NCBI GenBank assembly: GCA_000708835.1
Contig: DF237810.1
Coordinates: 653 to 27,792, forward strand
Direction of reading: 5' to 3'
DNA: 27,140 nt
From: Klebsormidium nitens
Lineage: Eukaryota > Streptophyta > Klebsormidiophyceae > Klebsormidiales > Klebsormidiaceae
Below, piece after piece: positions 1 through 11,800 of this stretch (positions are counted from its first letter, which is position 1; each line of letters begins with the position of its first letter). The notes below the pieces were generated by a model. That model searched no databases and had not been told where the DNA came from. It was given only the letters and a program-made list of their open reading frames with translations. Position numbers and translations under genes: made by a program.

Positions 1-1386
1 CATTTCGTTTACATCGGAGCCCGTAAGCAGAACAGAAGGATTGGCAGGATGTTTCATAATTGACGGAAGCGGCCTGTTGTTGGTCCGGTGGCCTAGCTGA
101 TAGCGACGGCGAGCAGTGGAACCTACTGGGGTAGAATAAGCAGCATCGCGAGCGTGGCGGTTCCGATCTTGTTTGCTCGTAAAAAGATTGTGGTCGAGAA
201 CCTTTTTGAATTCCCTGTGTAAAGTGTCAACTGTCTGGCTGTGTGTGTTGAGTTCACGGAGGGTCCAACTGGCAAGTTTAGTCGAGAAAAGTGTGGGAAG
301 AGAAGGTTGAAGGGTGTTATGGAGGGTGGTATCTGTAAAGTACTCGGTTTGCAAGCGGCGGGCTTCGCGACGGGTGGGCTTGTCAATATTCTGCGCTCCA
401 CGAATTTTGGCTGCGTACAAATTTGCCAACAGTAGTCTGTAGCGCTTCAACCAATGTAAAGCATGTTGCGTTTTGCCAGCAATAACTGTCTTGTACAAAC
501 GGTGACCTGGGGTGTGCGGCCCTGTGTGGAATGCTGTGGCCGGAATGGTTACAAAAAGAGTCGTGAGCTGTTCATGCAACTCAGTCAGTGCATCATGCGA
601 GAGGTGAAGCGGCGGGTCAGTAGGGTCATGAAGCAGAGCAGGAGCAAGGGCGGGAGGGACAGTGCGTTGCCAATCAACAACTGCTTTACGGAGGGCAAGT
701 TCTTGATCTGCAGACAGATGAGCCGTGTCAATATCAATCCGGGGACGTGTAAGAGGGGCAGCGGGATACTCGAGCCAGCCATGGCAAAGACGAGCTAGGC
801 TAATGTTGTGGAGGACGGGTCGGTGATCAGACAAGCCAAGAGGTTGTGTAACTGAGGAGTCAAGGACCTGAGTAGGTTCACAATGGTCAGGGGGAAAGGA
901 CGTAAACATTTTGTCAAGGATAGAGCGGTATGTCTGCTTTGATGAAGAGTAAGTAAAATCATCATAGGCTGAAAGTTTGTCACGGGCCATCGGGTCATAT
1001 AGATGGAAACCTTGATCGGCTAGGTGTGTGAGAAAGCGCAATAGGTGTTGAGGTGCTGCAGGGGTGATACGCTCTGTTGAGTCAGGTGGGTCGGCACGAT
1101 ATATGTCGCGCTCAAGGTCCAGATAACTGTTCCAATCACCAGCAAGAATTGTGTGCCTGTTGGATAACCCAGAAGATGTGTCCGCACGGGGGGCAAGAGG
1201 AAGAACATAAGAGGTAAAAGCCTCCCAAAAGGCGGCCTTTTGCTCAGGTTGCGCCGGAGCGTAGGCGCCAATAATGTCAATCTGAATGAGAGCCCCGTTT
1301 GGAGTAGGGATGCTGAGGGTGCCGTGCTGGAGGCGCGCGCGGAATTGAGAGATGTCACCAGAGGTGGATCGTAAATCTATTCCAGC
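1..1386 (-). mobile_element. 5'-truncated LINE (non-LTR retrotransposon) reading frame, endonuclease part, runs off the left edge
   Basis: On the minus strand one frame stays open for 462 codons, from just after a TAG at 1387-1389 to the window edge. The N-terminal part reads as an APE-type endonuclease. It has IDIIGAYAPAQPEQ near 1250-1290, the metal-site motif AGDWNSYLD (about 1120-1143) and the catalytic motif LSDHRPV (about 815-833), all typical of LINE endonuclease domains. The following charged stretch (for example HWLKRYRLLLANLYAAKIRG) fits the linker before reverse transcriptase, which would lie outside the window. The start of the endonuclease domain is missing, as expected of 5' truncation during target-primed insertion. 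No internal stop was found, so the copy is probably fairly young. Clade and target-site duplications cannot be determined here. Confidence 0.8.
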
Positions 1387-2650
1387 CTATATTATACCTA
1401 GCTAATGGAGTTCGACCACTAACACCTGTGGAGTCTCTACCTCAAGCCATCAACCAATGCCCGCTGCCCTAGGCGTTTGTACGTGACCATTGGTGTGCAT
1501 GACGTCATCTGGCGTACTGGAGTCCGAAGTTCGAACAGGTATTGCCATCGATGCACCTGTGACCTTCCTCACCAACTCTGAATTAATTCACAGCATAATC
1601 CTTGTGGACGTGTCCACAGCTCTGTGGTTGTGAATGATTCTCGGCCGCAAAATCTTCGCCGGGCAGATGTGGGTGTGATGCCGTCCGGAGCCGGTAGAAT
1701 GAGCTGGGCATCGATTTTCCCCACCCGCAAAAGGCGGGTCCAAGAAAGAAGCCAAGGCCGGAACCCCGGGGGGGTTTTGAACGGCTCCAGTGTAGTCTAA
1801 TTTAGACATGCTTTAATGTAGAACCGTCGATAGGAAGTTCCGTTTGAGTGAGGCTACTGCTAGTGTATAAGCCTAAGGAAACACTCATAAGCGTTGCTTA
1901 TAATGAACTCTAACATATAAGAAAATAACATAACTTGCTTCTAGATGTAGAATTCGGCGTATACGCCTCGAGTTGCTTATGGTAGTCCTTTGCTCTTTTG
2001 GGGACCTGTAGGACCATAGGATGAGAACCATCGACACAACCCCTATCCGTACCGGTAAAACGGTCGGATCGTATAATAACACCATCGATCTGGCGTACTC
2101 ACAGGGGCTAAAATTTACGGAACATTTTTTCCCGGGACAGATGGACCATCATTGCACAAATTTCGGAACTCCGTACGGCGAAAAATGATTTCCTGGAATG
2201 CCGGCGGTTCGACCTCGAATGGACTCTGGTTCCAATGCTCGTGAAGTTGAAGTTGCAGTCGTAGAGAAGAGGGAGCTCTAGGCATCACGTTGTGAGGATG
2301 TTGCGACGCTCAGCATATCAGGGCAGCGTTTGGCAGATGCAATTTCGCCGCTGGCCGGAAGGTGATTCTATGACGGTGACGTGTACCTTTCTGCTTCTCT
2401 TGCTCCTCCAGATGACAATGTCACACCAAACTTAGTTTTGGCTGGAGGCAACCATTTTTGGCTCCTTCATTCTAGCAGGTAATACCCGTTTTCTGGGGCC
2501 CTTCCTGCCGGCGATCTACAGATAAAGCTTCACTCTTAATGAGTACAGCAAGTTCAGAACAAAGTTTGGTGTTCCAGATAAATACCGCAGGCACGTGAGT
2601 TGAACGCACGCCTGAAGAATCTGAAAGCAACAGATTCCAGAGCAGCAGCA
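1387..2650. other. intergenic stretch, no gene seen
   Basis: I see no reading frame with protein-like composition, no tRNA and no strong repeat. The 5' flank and promoter of the downstream channel gene must lie here, but I could not pick out a convincing core promoter element. Confidence 0.4.
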
Positions 2651-2883
2651 ATGACAGCCATACAGTATATGCACCAACATGACAACGACAAACCTCCCGA
2701 TCAGCATCACGGCGGGACAGAACATTTATCTTCATTGAAGGGACTGGCAAGATGTTTTCCTTGTGGGGGGGGGCAGGAGGAGGCTGCTGCAGGGGAGCAG
2801 CTACCCCCCCCCAGGGCTCGGCGGCTGAAGCGCAACGTCTCGATGCTGTCAAAGTTGGCAGAAGGGAGTGGGATGGGGGAGAG
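2651..2883 (+). CDS. exon 1 (predicted start of the fusion gene, N-terminal basic region)
   Basis: The ATG at 2651 has a purine at -3 and opens a frame of 77 codons plus 2 nt, up to a donor GAG|GTATGG at 2884. Phase 2 fits exon 2. The peptide is hydrophilic, with a CFPCGGG turn and a basic RARRLKRNVSMLSK segment that would suit a cytosolic tail with a kinase-type serine site. The exon contains a run of nine G and a run of nine C (about 2765-2812), where an assembly error would shift the frame. It has no recognised domain. An extra exon between it and 4005, or a different start, remains possible. Confidence 0.45.
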
Positions 2884-5800
2884 GTATGGCCCTAAAATCC
2901 TCTGATCAGGTTTCCGGAGCTTGGTCATATGGCTCTGGTCTTGACCATGTATGCTTGGATTCTCTCCGTCTGAAGCGAGTGCTGGTCCTGTGAACCGAGC
3001 GTATTGAACAATATGGTCACCTAGTTTAGACCTTGATGAGTGTAGCTCTATGAGAGCCGTTGCTCAACCTGAGAACCTGGGAAGAGGCCAGCGCTGAGGA
3101 GCCCCCACCCTTTACCCCCAGAGATAGAGCCCTTTCCTGTTTTATTGATTGTGGGTTGGGAGCAGGGTTCTAGGTTATGCTCCCCTTTGCTGCAGCTCCA
3201 CAATATTTGGTACCCAATTGACGAGATCGACACGAGGCAAACCCCAAGCAACTTCTTCTACCCTTCAATCACATGAATACCATTTGTCGAGCCAGAACGA
3301 ACGGAATGAAGAACTACACCTTCGCCTATTCTGTGTTTCCTGCATCAGCCATTTGTAATATGCAGCCGGTTGATGAGAGCCCATGGAATGTCTCGTCAGG
3401 CACTCCCCTGGTCCCGCCACCCGATACAGCTGAGCCTTATGGAATATGGGGTTTCGTTGACTCATTTTGACACTCGTCAGCTGCTCTGAGCAGTGTAGTT
3501 CTGGAAGTTGCATCTGGTCAACAGAGGCCGGCCCCTTATCCTGTTTTTGCATTTACCGGCCGCATGAGGACATGAAAATCAGCCTCTAGTATTTGAAGCT
3601 TTTGGGTATTTGTGGACCACCAAAACTCTTCTGCACAAACGCACCATGCCCCAACCTTCATCCAAGCGCAACAAGTTCGACAAGCGGCCAGCCCCGAGCA
3701 AACTGCCAGCAAACTGCCTTGGGCAAACTGCATATTACTCTGAGAAAATGCTAATGTCGGCTTTGAGTTGACAAGTTTACAGAATTCTGGCGTTTATATA
3801 CTCACGCCCGTCATTACCTTCTCGTCAATTAATGCAGCTCTGCGACAGCTGTAAGCCCACTGCAACAGATTGACCAGCCCCCAGCCCCCAGCAAAGTGCA
3901 TAAGAAGTCCTCCCACCCCATGGCTGATCAGGACATGAAACTTCAGCTCCTACTTTGAGAAACCGGGTGTGTAACTTGTCATCTGTCTTTTCTGCCGGAT
4001 GCAGCTCTGCGACAGCTGTCACGCAACTGCAACAGATTGAAGAGAGGCCAGCCCCGAGTGGTTTTCTAGTGGACATTCCCCACCTGACCACTAGCGACGT
4101 AAAACTCGTCCAAGAGAGTTGGGCCAAGGTGGTGGAAGCCCATGGCGTTGGAGCGGTGACCCTTTTCTACGTGAACTTATTCACACTGGCGCCGCACCTG
4201 GAGTCGCTGTTCAAGAAGACCAAGTGAGTGTGTTCACACTGCCTTTTCATTCTTCGAGAACACACCACACTGGCGCAATGCTTGAAGTTGCCATGCGAAC
4301 TTCCAATCGGGTGTGAAAGTTTTGTATGCTCGTCTGCATCAAGCCCGGATGCTTATACACTCATGATCGATGTGAAGGCAATTGCTCTTGACACCCGAGT
4401 GCAGACAGCAGTATGAGTAAGGTCAACAAGTCCGTCTTTCACAATATTATATCGCCCTGGGAGGAGTGCATAAAGTTCTGGCACAAAAAGCTGTTACAAT
4501 TGATCAACTTTCACTTTGGGGTCTGCTTGCTTTCTGTAGTCAAACTCACCAACAGCGGTATCCTAATGTCTTGAACAGGCCCTTAGGAAACGCTGCTACT
4601 AGGTTTGATGTCTATCTCTATGGCAAGCGGCACGTGTGCAAGTATTGTCCTACGGTCCTCAGCTTTGAAAACCCTAAAATGTCACCTTTATGTTCAAATT
4701 TGCACATTTTGATGAAGCAGAATCCACTGGAATGATGGAGACCCGGATTGGCCACCGAGCTGCATCGCAACCAGGAAAAGTTCTGTTGCAGCGTTGACAT
4801 ATATCCGTAGGGCTGAGAATCTGGAGCCCCTTAAAAATGCAAAACCCCAATGATTACGAGGCTCTTTACTTCTGCACATTTGCAGGAATCTACAGTCACA
4901 AAGAGTGGCTAATCGACAAGGCGCACAATTACCACCTCTTAAAGATCGAAGTTCCGAAATGGCACTGCTTCGAAAATGGAAGCCCCACATGAGGAAGTTG
5001 TCACTAGATCGGCTGAAACGTCTAAGAGACCACTTCAACAGACACGATGGTTGACAAGTGCACATTTAAGGCTTTCTTCACGAAGTAGACTTCAAAGATA
5101 CTGTTGAATGCCCCACAAACGAGTCGCTCTCTGCAGGAATATCCAAGAGGCAATGTTTACGGACATGATGATGACTCTGGTCGGCAAACTGCACGATTGG
5201 GAGTGGGTTGTGAGCGCACTGGAGGCGTCTGCGATCCGGCATCTGCGCTATGGAGTGTCCGTCTCCATGTTCCCCGCAGTCGGGCAGGTGAGGTTATATG
5301 TAACCGCTCTCCTTAAGTGCTCCAATTAGAGCTTTTGGGTTTGGGACCCGGGTTACTAACCCAGGGTTTGGGCATTCGGGCTACGGCGCGCTGTGTCCAT
5401 GTTTCCCGGTAGTTGGGCAGGTGGTAAGGTTACACGTAACCGCTCTCCTTAAGTGCTCCAGTACCCATTAGGGCTTTTGGGTTTGGGACCTGGGTTACTA
5501 ACCCAGGGTTTGGGCATCTACGGTACGGCGTGTCTGTGTCCATGTTTCCTGCAGTTGGGCAAATGAGGTTACACGTAACCGCTCTACTTAACTCCTCCAG
5601 TACTTGTCAGACACTTTGGGTGTACTTATCAGAGAATTGGGGTTTGGACCTGATTCATCAATCTGTTCTTAAATCTGCACTACGGCGTATCATGGTCCAT
5701 GTTCCCCGCGGTTGGGCAGTTATGGTTGTACTCAATGTTCTATTTCAGAACACTTAACAGCTCTGGTACCTGTCAGAGACTTTGGGATTGGACCTGGATT

Positions 5801-8800
5801 TCAAGCCAGGCTTCGGCATCTGCGCTACGGCGTGTCCGTGTCCATGTTCCCCGCAGTCGGCCAAATAAGGTTATGATTGACTGCTCTAGTTATCGTCACA
5901 AGCTTTGGGTTTGGGCCCTGGGTTTTCACTCTCAGGCTTTCCTATTTGGGGATTTGGTTTAACAATTCCAGATGCGTTCCGGGTTTGGATGTGCGCGGCA
6001 GCGTTTCGAGTTCCATGTCCTCAGCCATCGGGCGCGTGGGGTTATGTGCACCAAATTCGTTAGAGCGTTCAAAGTTTGGGACCCGGGTAATGAGATTTAG
6101 TGTCTGGGGACCTGCGCGCTAAAAGGACTCCGGTGTTCATGGTCCCCTCAGTCCAGCCGCTTGATCCGTTTGCAGGAGGATTATAACTACTAAGGACTTT
6201 GTATGGAAAGGTTAGGTTAGGGTGCCGTGAGGAAGAGGACATCTGGTCTCTTTTTACCAACTCTAGAACCGTGAAAGAACGTCGCTGCGTTGATTCCGAG
6301 CAGTCAGTCTCATCTTTCTCCCCCAGAATGGCACCAGAGCGCAAAGGGGGACGTGGCTGCAAAAGCGTGTAACTCTCCAAACGTCGCTGTCAATCAGCAG
6401 ACCCGCGGACGAGTCCACTCTTCCAGCAGTTGCAAAGCAGTGCATTCCTTTACTTAGATTTCTCCTCTTTTCCCTTTCCCCAGGCGCTGCTGCAAACGCT
6501 GGACATGGGCCTGGGGGTCCACTGGACTCCGGAGGTCAAAGCGGCCTGGATCAAGCTCTGGACCGCGATCGTTTCTGTAAGCTTCGCACAATTCTGCTGC
6601 TCCTTGTGTTTCTGCGTCGAGGATAAGGTTTTTTACGCCCCTGCCTTTCGGTCTATATTGCGTGGAGTTCGCATCTCTTTCGTTCCTCTAAGTCGAGCTC
6701 AATTCCGTATCCTCTCCCTCCTTTTAACCAAACTCTGGACCTCGTTGCTCTCTTTTCGCTTCCGAGTCATTCTTATTGAGACGTGTCTTCGCTCTTTCGC
6801 CCGTCGTTTCTTGCTTTGATCTCCCTCCCTGGATCGAATGCTCACGACCTCAAACAACTTCTTGAGCTTCGCCGCTCTTGTTCCCTTGCTCTTCCTTTGC
6901 ACTCAGACTCGCTTCCCGTTCCTCGCCTGCTCTTTCAACCCTCTGTTTTAGTTTGCCGGACGCTCCCGGACGGCCCCCGAGGCCAAAGCCCTTATCCGCC
7001 CTTAATCAGACGGGAAGAGGAGTCATCAGAAGAGGGTTCTCCTTCCTTACGGTCGTCTGCTATCTCAGCGGTACGAGCACCAATCAGTGATGCGAGCAAA
7101 GAACACGTCGCGATTGACCTCCGCAAGCACAATCTTGCGCTTCACGGACTGCCGCTTTTGAACGTGCCGTGGCTCTTGGAGCGGTCATAGTGTGACAAGT
7201 AAGAAATAACCCTCGTCTCTCAGGATCTGGCTTCCAGCGAGTCCTTTCCCCGTGAGATTTGTTCCATGTTTTTCAATCAAATCAGCCCAGGCTACAGTCT
7301 CCACGTTCCGTTCCGTTGACCTTTGTCGTCTGCCGTTGTCTCTTTTAGTCATGTCGGTGCACCTGGGGCAGAGTCCTCTTCACTCCGACTCAACCTTCAA
7401 AAGCCCCACTAAACTTTCCTTCTCCAGGCAGCAGTCTTAGATTCCCCTTCCACTTATTCTTGGCGCCTCCAAATTCGGTTTGGGTGATGTCCGTGCCCTT
7501 GAAGGTGGACGCCTCCACCCGTACCGTCGTGGGCAACGTCTCGCTCCAGTCACGATCGAGCTGGACCGACCCCCTTATTCCGCTTCCGCTCGGCTGATCC
7601 GTATTATTTTCCGTTCCGCTCAGGTGATGTCCGTGCACCTGAAAGCTGACGCGTTGACCCGCGCCGTCGCGTGCAACAGCCTCGCTCTAGTTGCGGCCGA
7701 GCTGGATCGAGCGCCCCGGGGAGAACGTGTGGAGCGACCGCTGACCAAAATGCCGAGCGGACTGACCCCCCTGCTCATGGCGATCCGAGACAAAAAGGTC
7801 GATCTCGTCAAGTGAGAAGTCAAACTCGAGAATTCAGCTGTTCGAAACATTTCCGTTACTGGCAATTGATCAATCAAACGATCGGTCGAACGATGGCGCT
7901 CACCAGAATGAACCCCCTGCTCATGGCGATCCGGGACAAGAAGGTCGATCTCGTTAAGTGAGGGCCGAAATCGCGACACTCATTATTCCCGTTTACGTAT
8001 CTTTTTGAAACGAGCAAATAAATGGATGGAACAAACGATCGAAGAAAGCGGTGACCGAAATGCCGCGCGGATTGAGCCCCCCGCTCATAGCACAAGAAGG
8101 GTCGATTTGGTGAAGTGAAACCCGAAATGCGAAAACTCAGCTGTCGTTTCCTTTCCCTTCTGGGCTCATCTAACGACTCCGTTCAGACCGCACCGAGTAG
8201 AACTCAAAATTGGCCATGCCTTCAAGTCAGTCGCACGGGAACTCGGGTTCTAGTCACAAGGCCAGGAGTTGTCAACAAGATATTGATAACCGTGCTAGTA
8301 CATGCTTCTGGACGCTTTGGCATCCGCTCGCACCTCTACGAATGTTCTACCATCTTTGGGAAGCGAATGGGGTAAACGTTGCCCGGTTAAGAGCTTCGAT
8401 CACTTCTACAATTGCTCGACACGTTCAAGGTCCCGTTACACCAACTAGAGAAGCGAAGCCGGAGGGGGAGACAATGCAGATGGCGACAACCCCCCACGAA
8501 GAGGAACTTCGAATTTTCCAAATGGCCCGAGAAAGTTGGTTAACACTCGGGTTAATGTGCAGGTACATGCTCTCGGACATCCTATCCATCCGTTCTGACC
8601 GTACCGGGTATTACTACGGCCGCGCGCAACTTTGGGCGACCCACCCGACGATCGTGAACGAGATTGTGGACAACGTTCCGACGGCGATGAAGGAGTTGCT
8701 TGATGGGTGCTACTGGCAGAGCGGCCATTCCACGGACGGGTCCTGGCGGGTGGGTTTCTTAACCCACTATTCTCTAGTCATTGTTCATTGTTGGGTCACG

Positions 8801-11800
8801 GAGATACCCTTTCGATCTAAGTCGAAATCCTTGTTGGCTAGTGTACTCCGACGGCGCTAAAAAATGTGCTCAATGAGTGAACCGGCAGAGCGGGCATGCG
8901 ACGGACGGGTTCCGGCGGGTGAGCTTCTTAACCCACTTTCTTCTAGGGTCCAGGATTTCTGGTTACGGAAGTACTTGTAAGTTCGATAAATGACCAACTT
9001 TCCTCTGGGATTTAAGGTTTTGGATTATGGAGGTACCAGTTCCTTTAAGTTGAGATCCTTCAAACAGATGCCGAGGGCGATGAAGGACCTGCTGGCCGAA
9101 CTGTCACTCCGTGAACGGACTTTGTTCTCATCCTATCTCGTGGATGTACTCAGCTTATCGCTGTCCCAAAAGAAAATCCGTTCCATTTCGCAGGCCAACT
9201 CTTTCTATTCTAGTGCCTGTGCAGGAACCCCCATGACCATATCGCCCTCCTTGACTTTCTCTCCCTGTCAAAGTTTGGTATTCCGTGAAGCGCATGCAAA
9301 CTTTTTGAGACCGTTTACAGGCACCCCACGAACCCAATGCTGCCACCAACCCGAGTTCACATTCTCTTTCTCACAACTCGTCTCTCTGGTTTCCTTACCC
9401 CTTTTCTGTTTAGCACAAGGTCGCCACATTTTCTTTCTTACAACTTCGTCTTTCTGGTTCCCTTAACCCTTCTCTGTTGTATCCCGCTGGCCAACTTTTA
9501 CATTCGGGGCCTGTACGGCGAACCCCAGAAACCGCATGCTACCATCCACTTAACCCAACTTCACCATGACTGTTTCACCACTTCGGATTCCTGGTTTCCT
9601 TAACCCTTTCTCTTTCATCCCGCAGGCCGACTTCTACATTCAGGGCCTGTACGGCCAATCCCACAAAGTATATTCAACATGCACCTAACCCGATTTCACA
9701 ATGGTCAAATTACCACTGCTTCTATCTGATTTCTTTAACCCGTTTTTCTTCAATCCGCAGGCCAACTTCTACATTCAGGGCCTGTACGGCGAACCCCATC
9801 GGCCGATCTCCCAATCACTTTGGCACAGTTCACCACCTCCTTTCCTGAAGCTTTTCCTTTGATTCCTGAACTCTTTGCAGGCAAACTTTCGCTTGTGCGA
9901 GCACCCGAAAATGCGAATTTTCTCTCATTCCTTGACCAGTTTTCGTTCCATACTGCAGGCCAACTTCTACATTCAGGGCCTGTACGGCCAATCCCACAAA
10001 CCCAATGCTACCATCCACTTAACCCACGTTCACCTTGTGGATTCTACCATGCACTTCGTCGTTCTATTTACCTTAACCCTTTTCTGTTCCATCCCGCAGG
10101 CCAACTTCTATATTCAGGGCCTTTACGGAGAACCCCATCGGCCGATCTCCGCAATCACTTTGGCACAGTTCACCACCTTCTTTCCTGAAGCCTTTCCTTT
10201 TATTTCTAAAGTCTTTGTATCTGGGTTTGCGCAGGCAAACTTCCGCTTGTGCGAGCCCCCAAAAGTAAGGATATTCACTCATTCCTTGACCCGTTTTCGT
10301 TTTATTCCGCAGGCCAACTTCTACATTCAGGGCCTGTACGGCGAACCCCACCGACCGATCTCCAAATCGCCGCTGGCTCAGATGCTCAACCTGCGCGACA
10401 ACGAGGCTTTCCAGCACCCCGTTACCGGAATCCTTATCTTCCAGAAGTGGAACATGTTCGGGCGCCGCGTATTCTTCCGAAACATGGTGATCGGATGCTC
10501 CGCATTCCTGCTTCTCGTGTTGGGGTGAGTACAGCTCTATCGAAGCAAGCTCCTCGTTCGAGTGAGAGAATTGAGGCAGATTGGTCAGTCTTCCTTTTGT
10601 GTGAATCTAGACTGATCAGGTAGAAACTGGAAGGTTGCTCGGAAAGGACGGTGTGAAATTCAGAGCGTGTGAATCTAGACTGATCAAGTTGACACTCAAA
10701 GGTTGCTCGGAACGTGCGGTATAATATCCTGAGCTTGGCGACTCAGTTGAAAGTAGACCGCGCTCTTTCGTGTCAATCTACCTCGCAAGACGACGGTTTG
10801 CCGTTCCGTGCCCTCTTCTGGGTCTTACCTTAGAACCCAGTTACCTAACCTCCTCGATCCACAAAATTCTGGACGCTTTGCCTTTCAGAAGGTTGACAAA
10901 CAAGGGTTTCTCTTCGTAGGTACGTCGCTTGGCCTCGCCAGATCGACGGCCTGCCGTTCCGTGCCCTCTTCTGGGTCTTCCCTTAGAACCCAGTCACCTA
11001 ACCTCCTCGAACCACAAAAGTTTAGACGCTTTGACTTTCAGAAGGTTGACACAAAAGTTTTCTCTTCGTAGGTACGTCGCTTGGCCTCGCCAGATCGACG
11101 GCCTGCCGTTCCGAGCCCTCTTCTGGGTCTTCCCTTAGAACCCAGTTACTTTACCCCCTCGAGCCACGAAAGTTTAGACGCTCTGATTTTCAGAAGGTTG
11201 ACACAAAAGTGTTTCTCTTCTTAGGTACGTCGCTTGGCCTCGCCAGATCGACGGTCTGCCGTTCCGAGCCCTCTTCTGGGTCTACATCATCGCAACGTTG
11301 ATCGCCGAGATCCGGCGCGCGATAGCCGTTGGATTCATCGAGGCCGGTTTCTTGGGCTTTGCGATCCCGATCCCGGTCCACTTCCTCTCGGTGATCCAGT
11401 TCGTGCGGCTCGTAATGGACATTTTGGTCTTGACGGCAATCCCTTTCGAGCACACGTGGAACAAGACCGGCAAGTGAGTCACCAAACTGGGTTCAAAACG
11501 GTTGAGGATTTTTTCGCTTTCAGCGGATTTGACGGAGTCCTCAACGGACTTTCTCTCGGTGTCAAGTTCGTGAGACTCGTTCCGGATCTGCTGGTTTTTG
11601 CGGCGATTCCATTCGAACACACGTGGAACAAAAGCGGCAAGTGAGTGAATAAGCACACGGTTCAAGCCTTTTTTTGGTTCTCAACGGTTTTGACGCTTCT
11701 TTGAGTTCTCGACGAAGTTTCTCTCGTTGATCCAGTTCGTGGGGCTCGTTATGGTCTTGATGGCGATCCCGTTCGAACACACGTGGAACAAGAACGGCAA

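Noticed and set aside
463-798. 111-residue plus-strand frame
   Set aside because: Antisense shadow of the LINE reading frame, with no protein-like features.
1020-1358. 112-residue minus-strand frame starting with ATG
   Set aside because: It overlaps the LINE endonuclease frame in another frame and has no family features; the overlapping frame carries the GDWN and SDHRP motifs.
3273-3470. ATG-started frame in intron 1, considered as an alternative first exon
   Set aside because: No donor with a fitting phase and no resemblance to neighbouring coding composition; 2651-2883 fits better.
5240-6120. CRISPR-like array, considered because of regular repeats
   Set aside because: Repeats are diverged exon-intron pieces without fixed repeat and spacer lengths, in a eukaryotic intron.
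6577-7346. Long frames in intron 4 (for example one ending near 7190), considered as an extra exon
   Set aside because: Exon 4 and exon 5 join in phase and continue globin helix H, and the region is pyrimidine-rich low-complexity sequence.
8210-8562. Upstream extension of exon 6 in the same frame
   Set aside because: Although open, it lacks ankyrin features. The acceptor at 8562 gives a phase match to exon 5 and restores the ankyrin helix.
9820-10270. Open frames over the exon 7 copies, considered as extra exons
   Set aside because: They are chains of repeated exon starts and intron sequence without donors; open by chance within the array.
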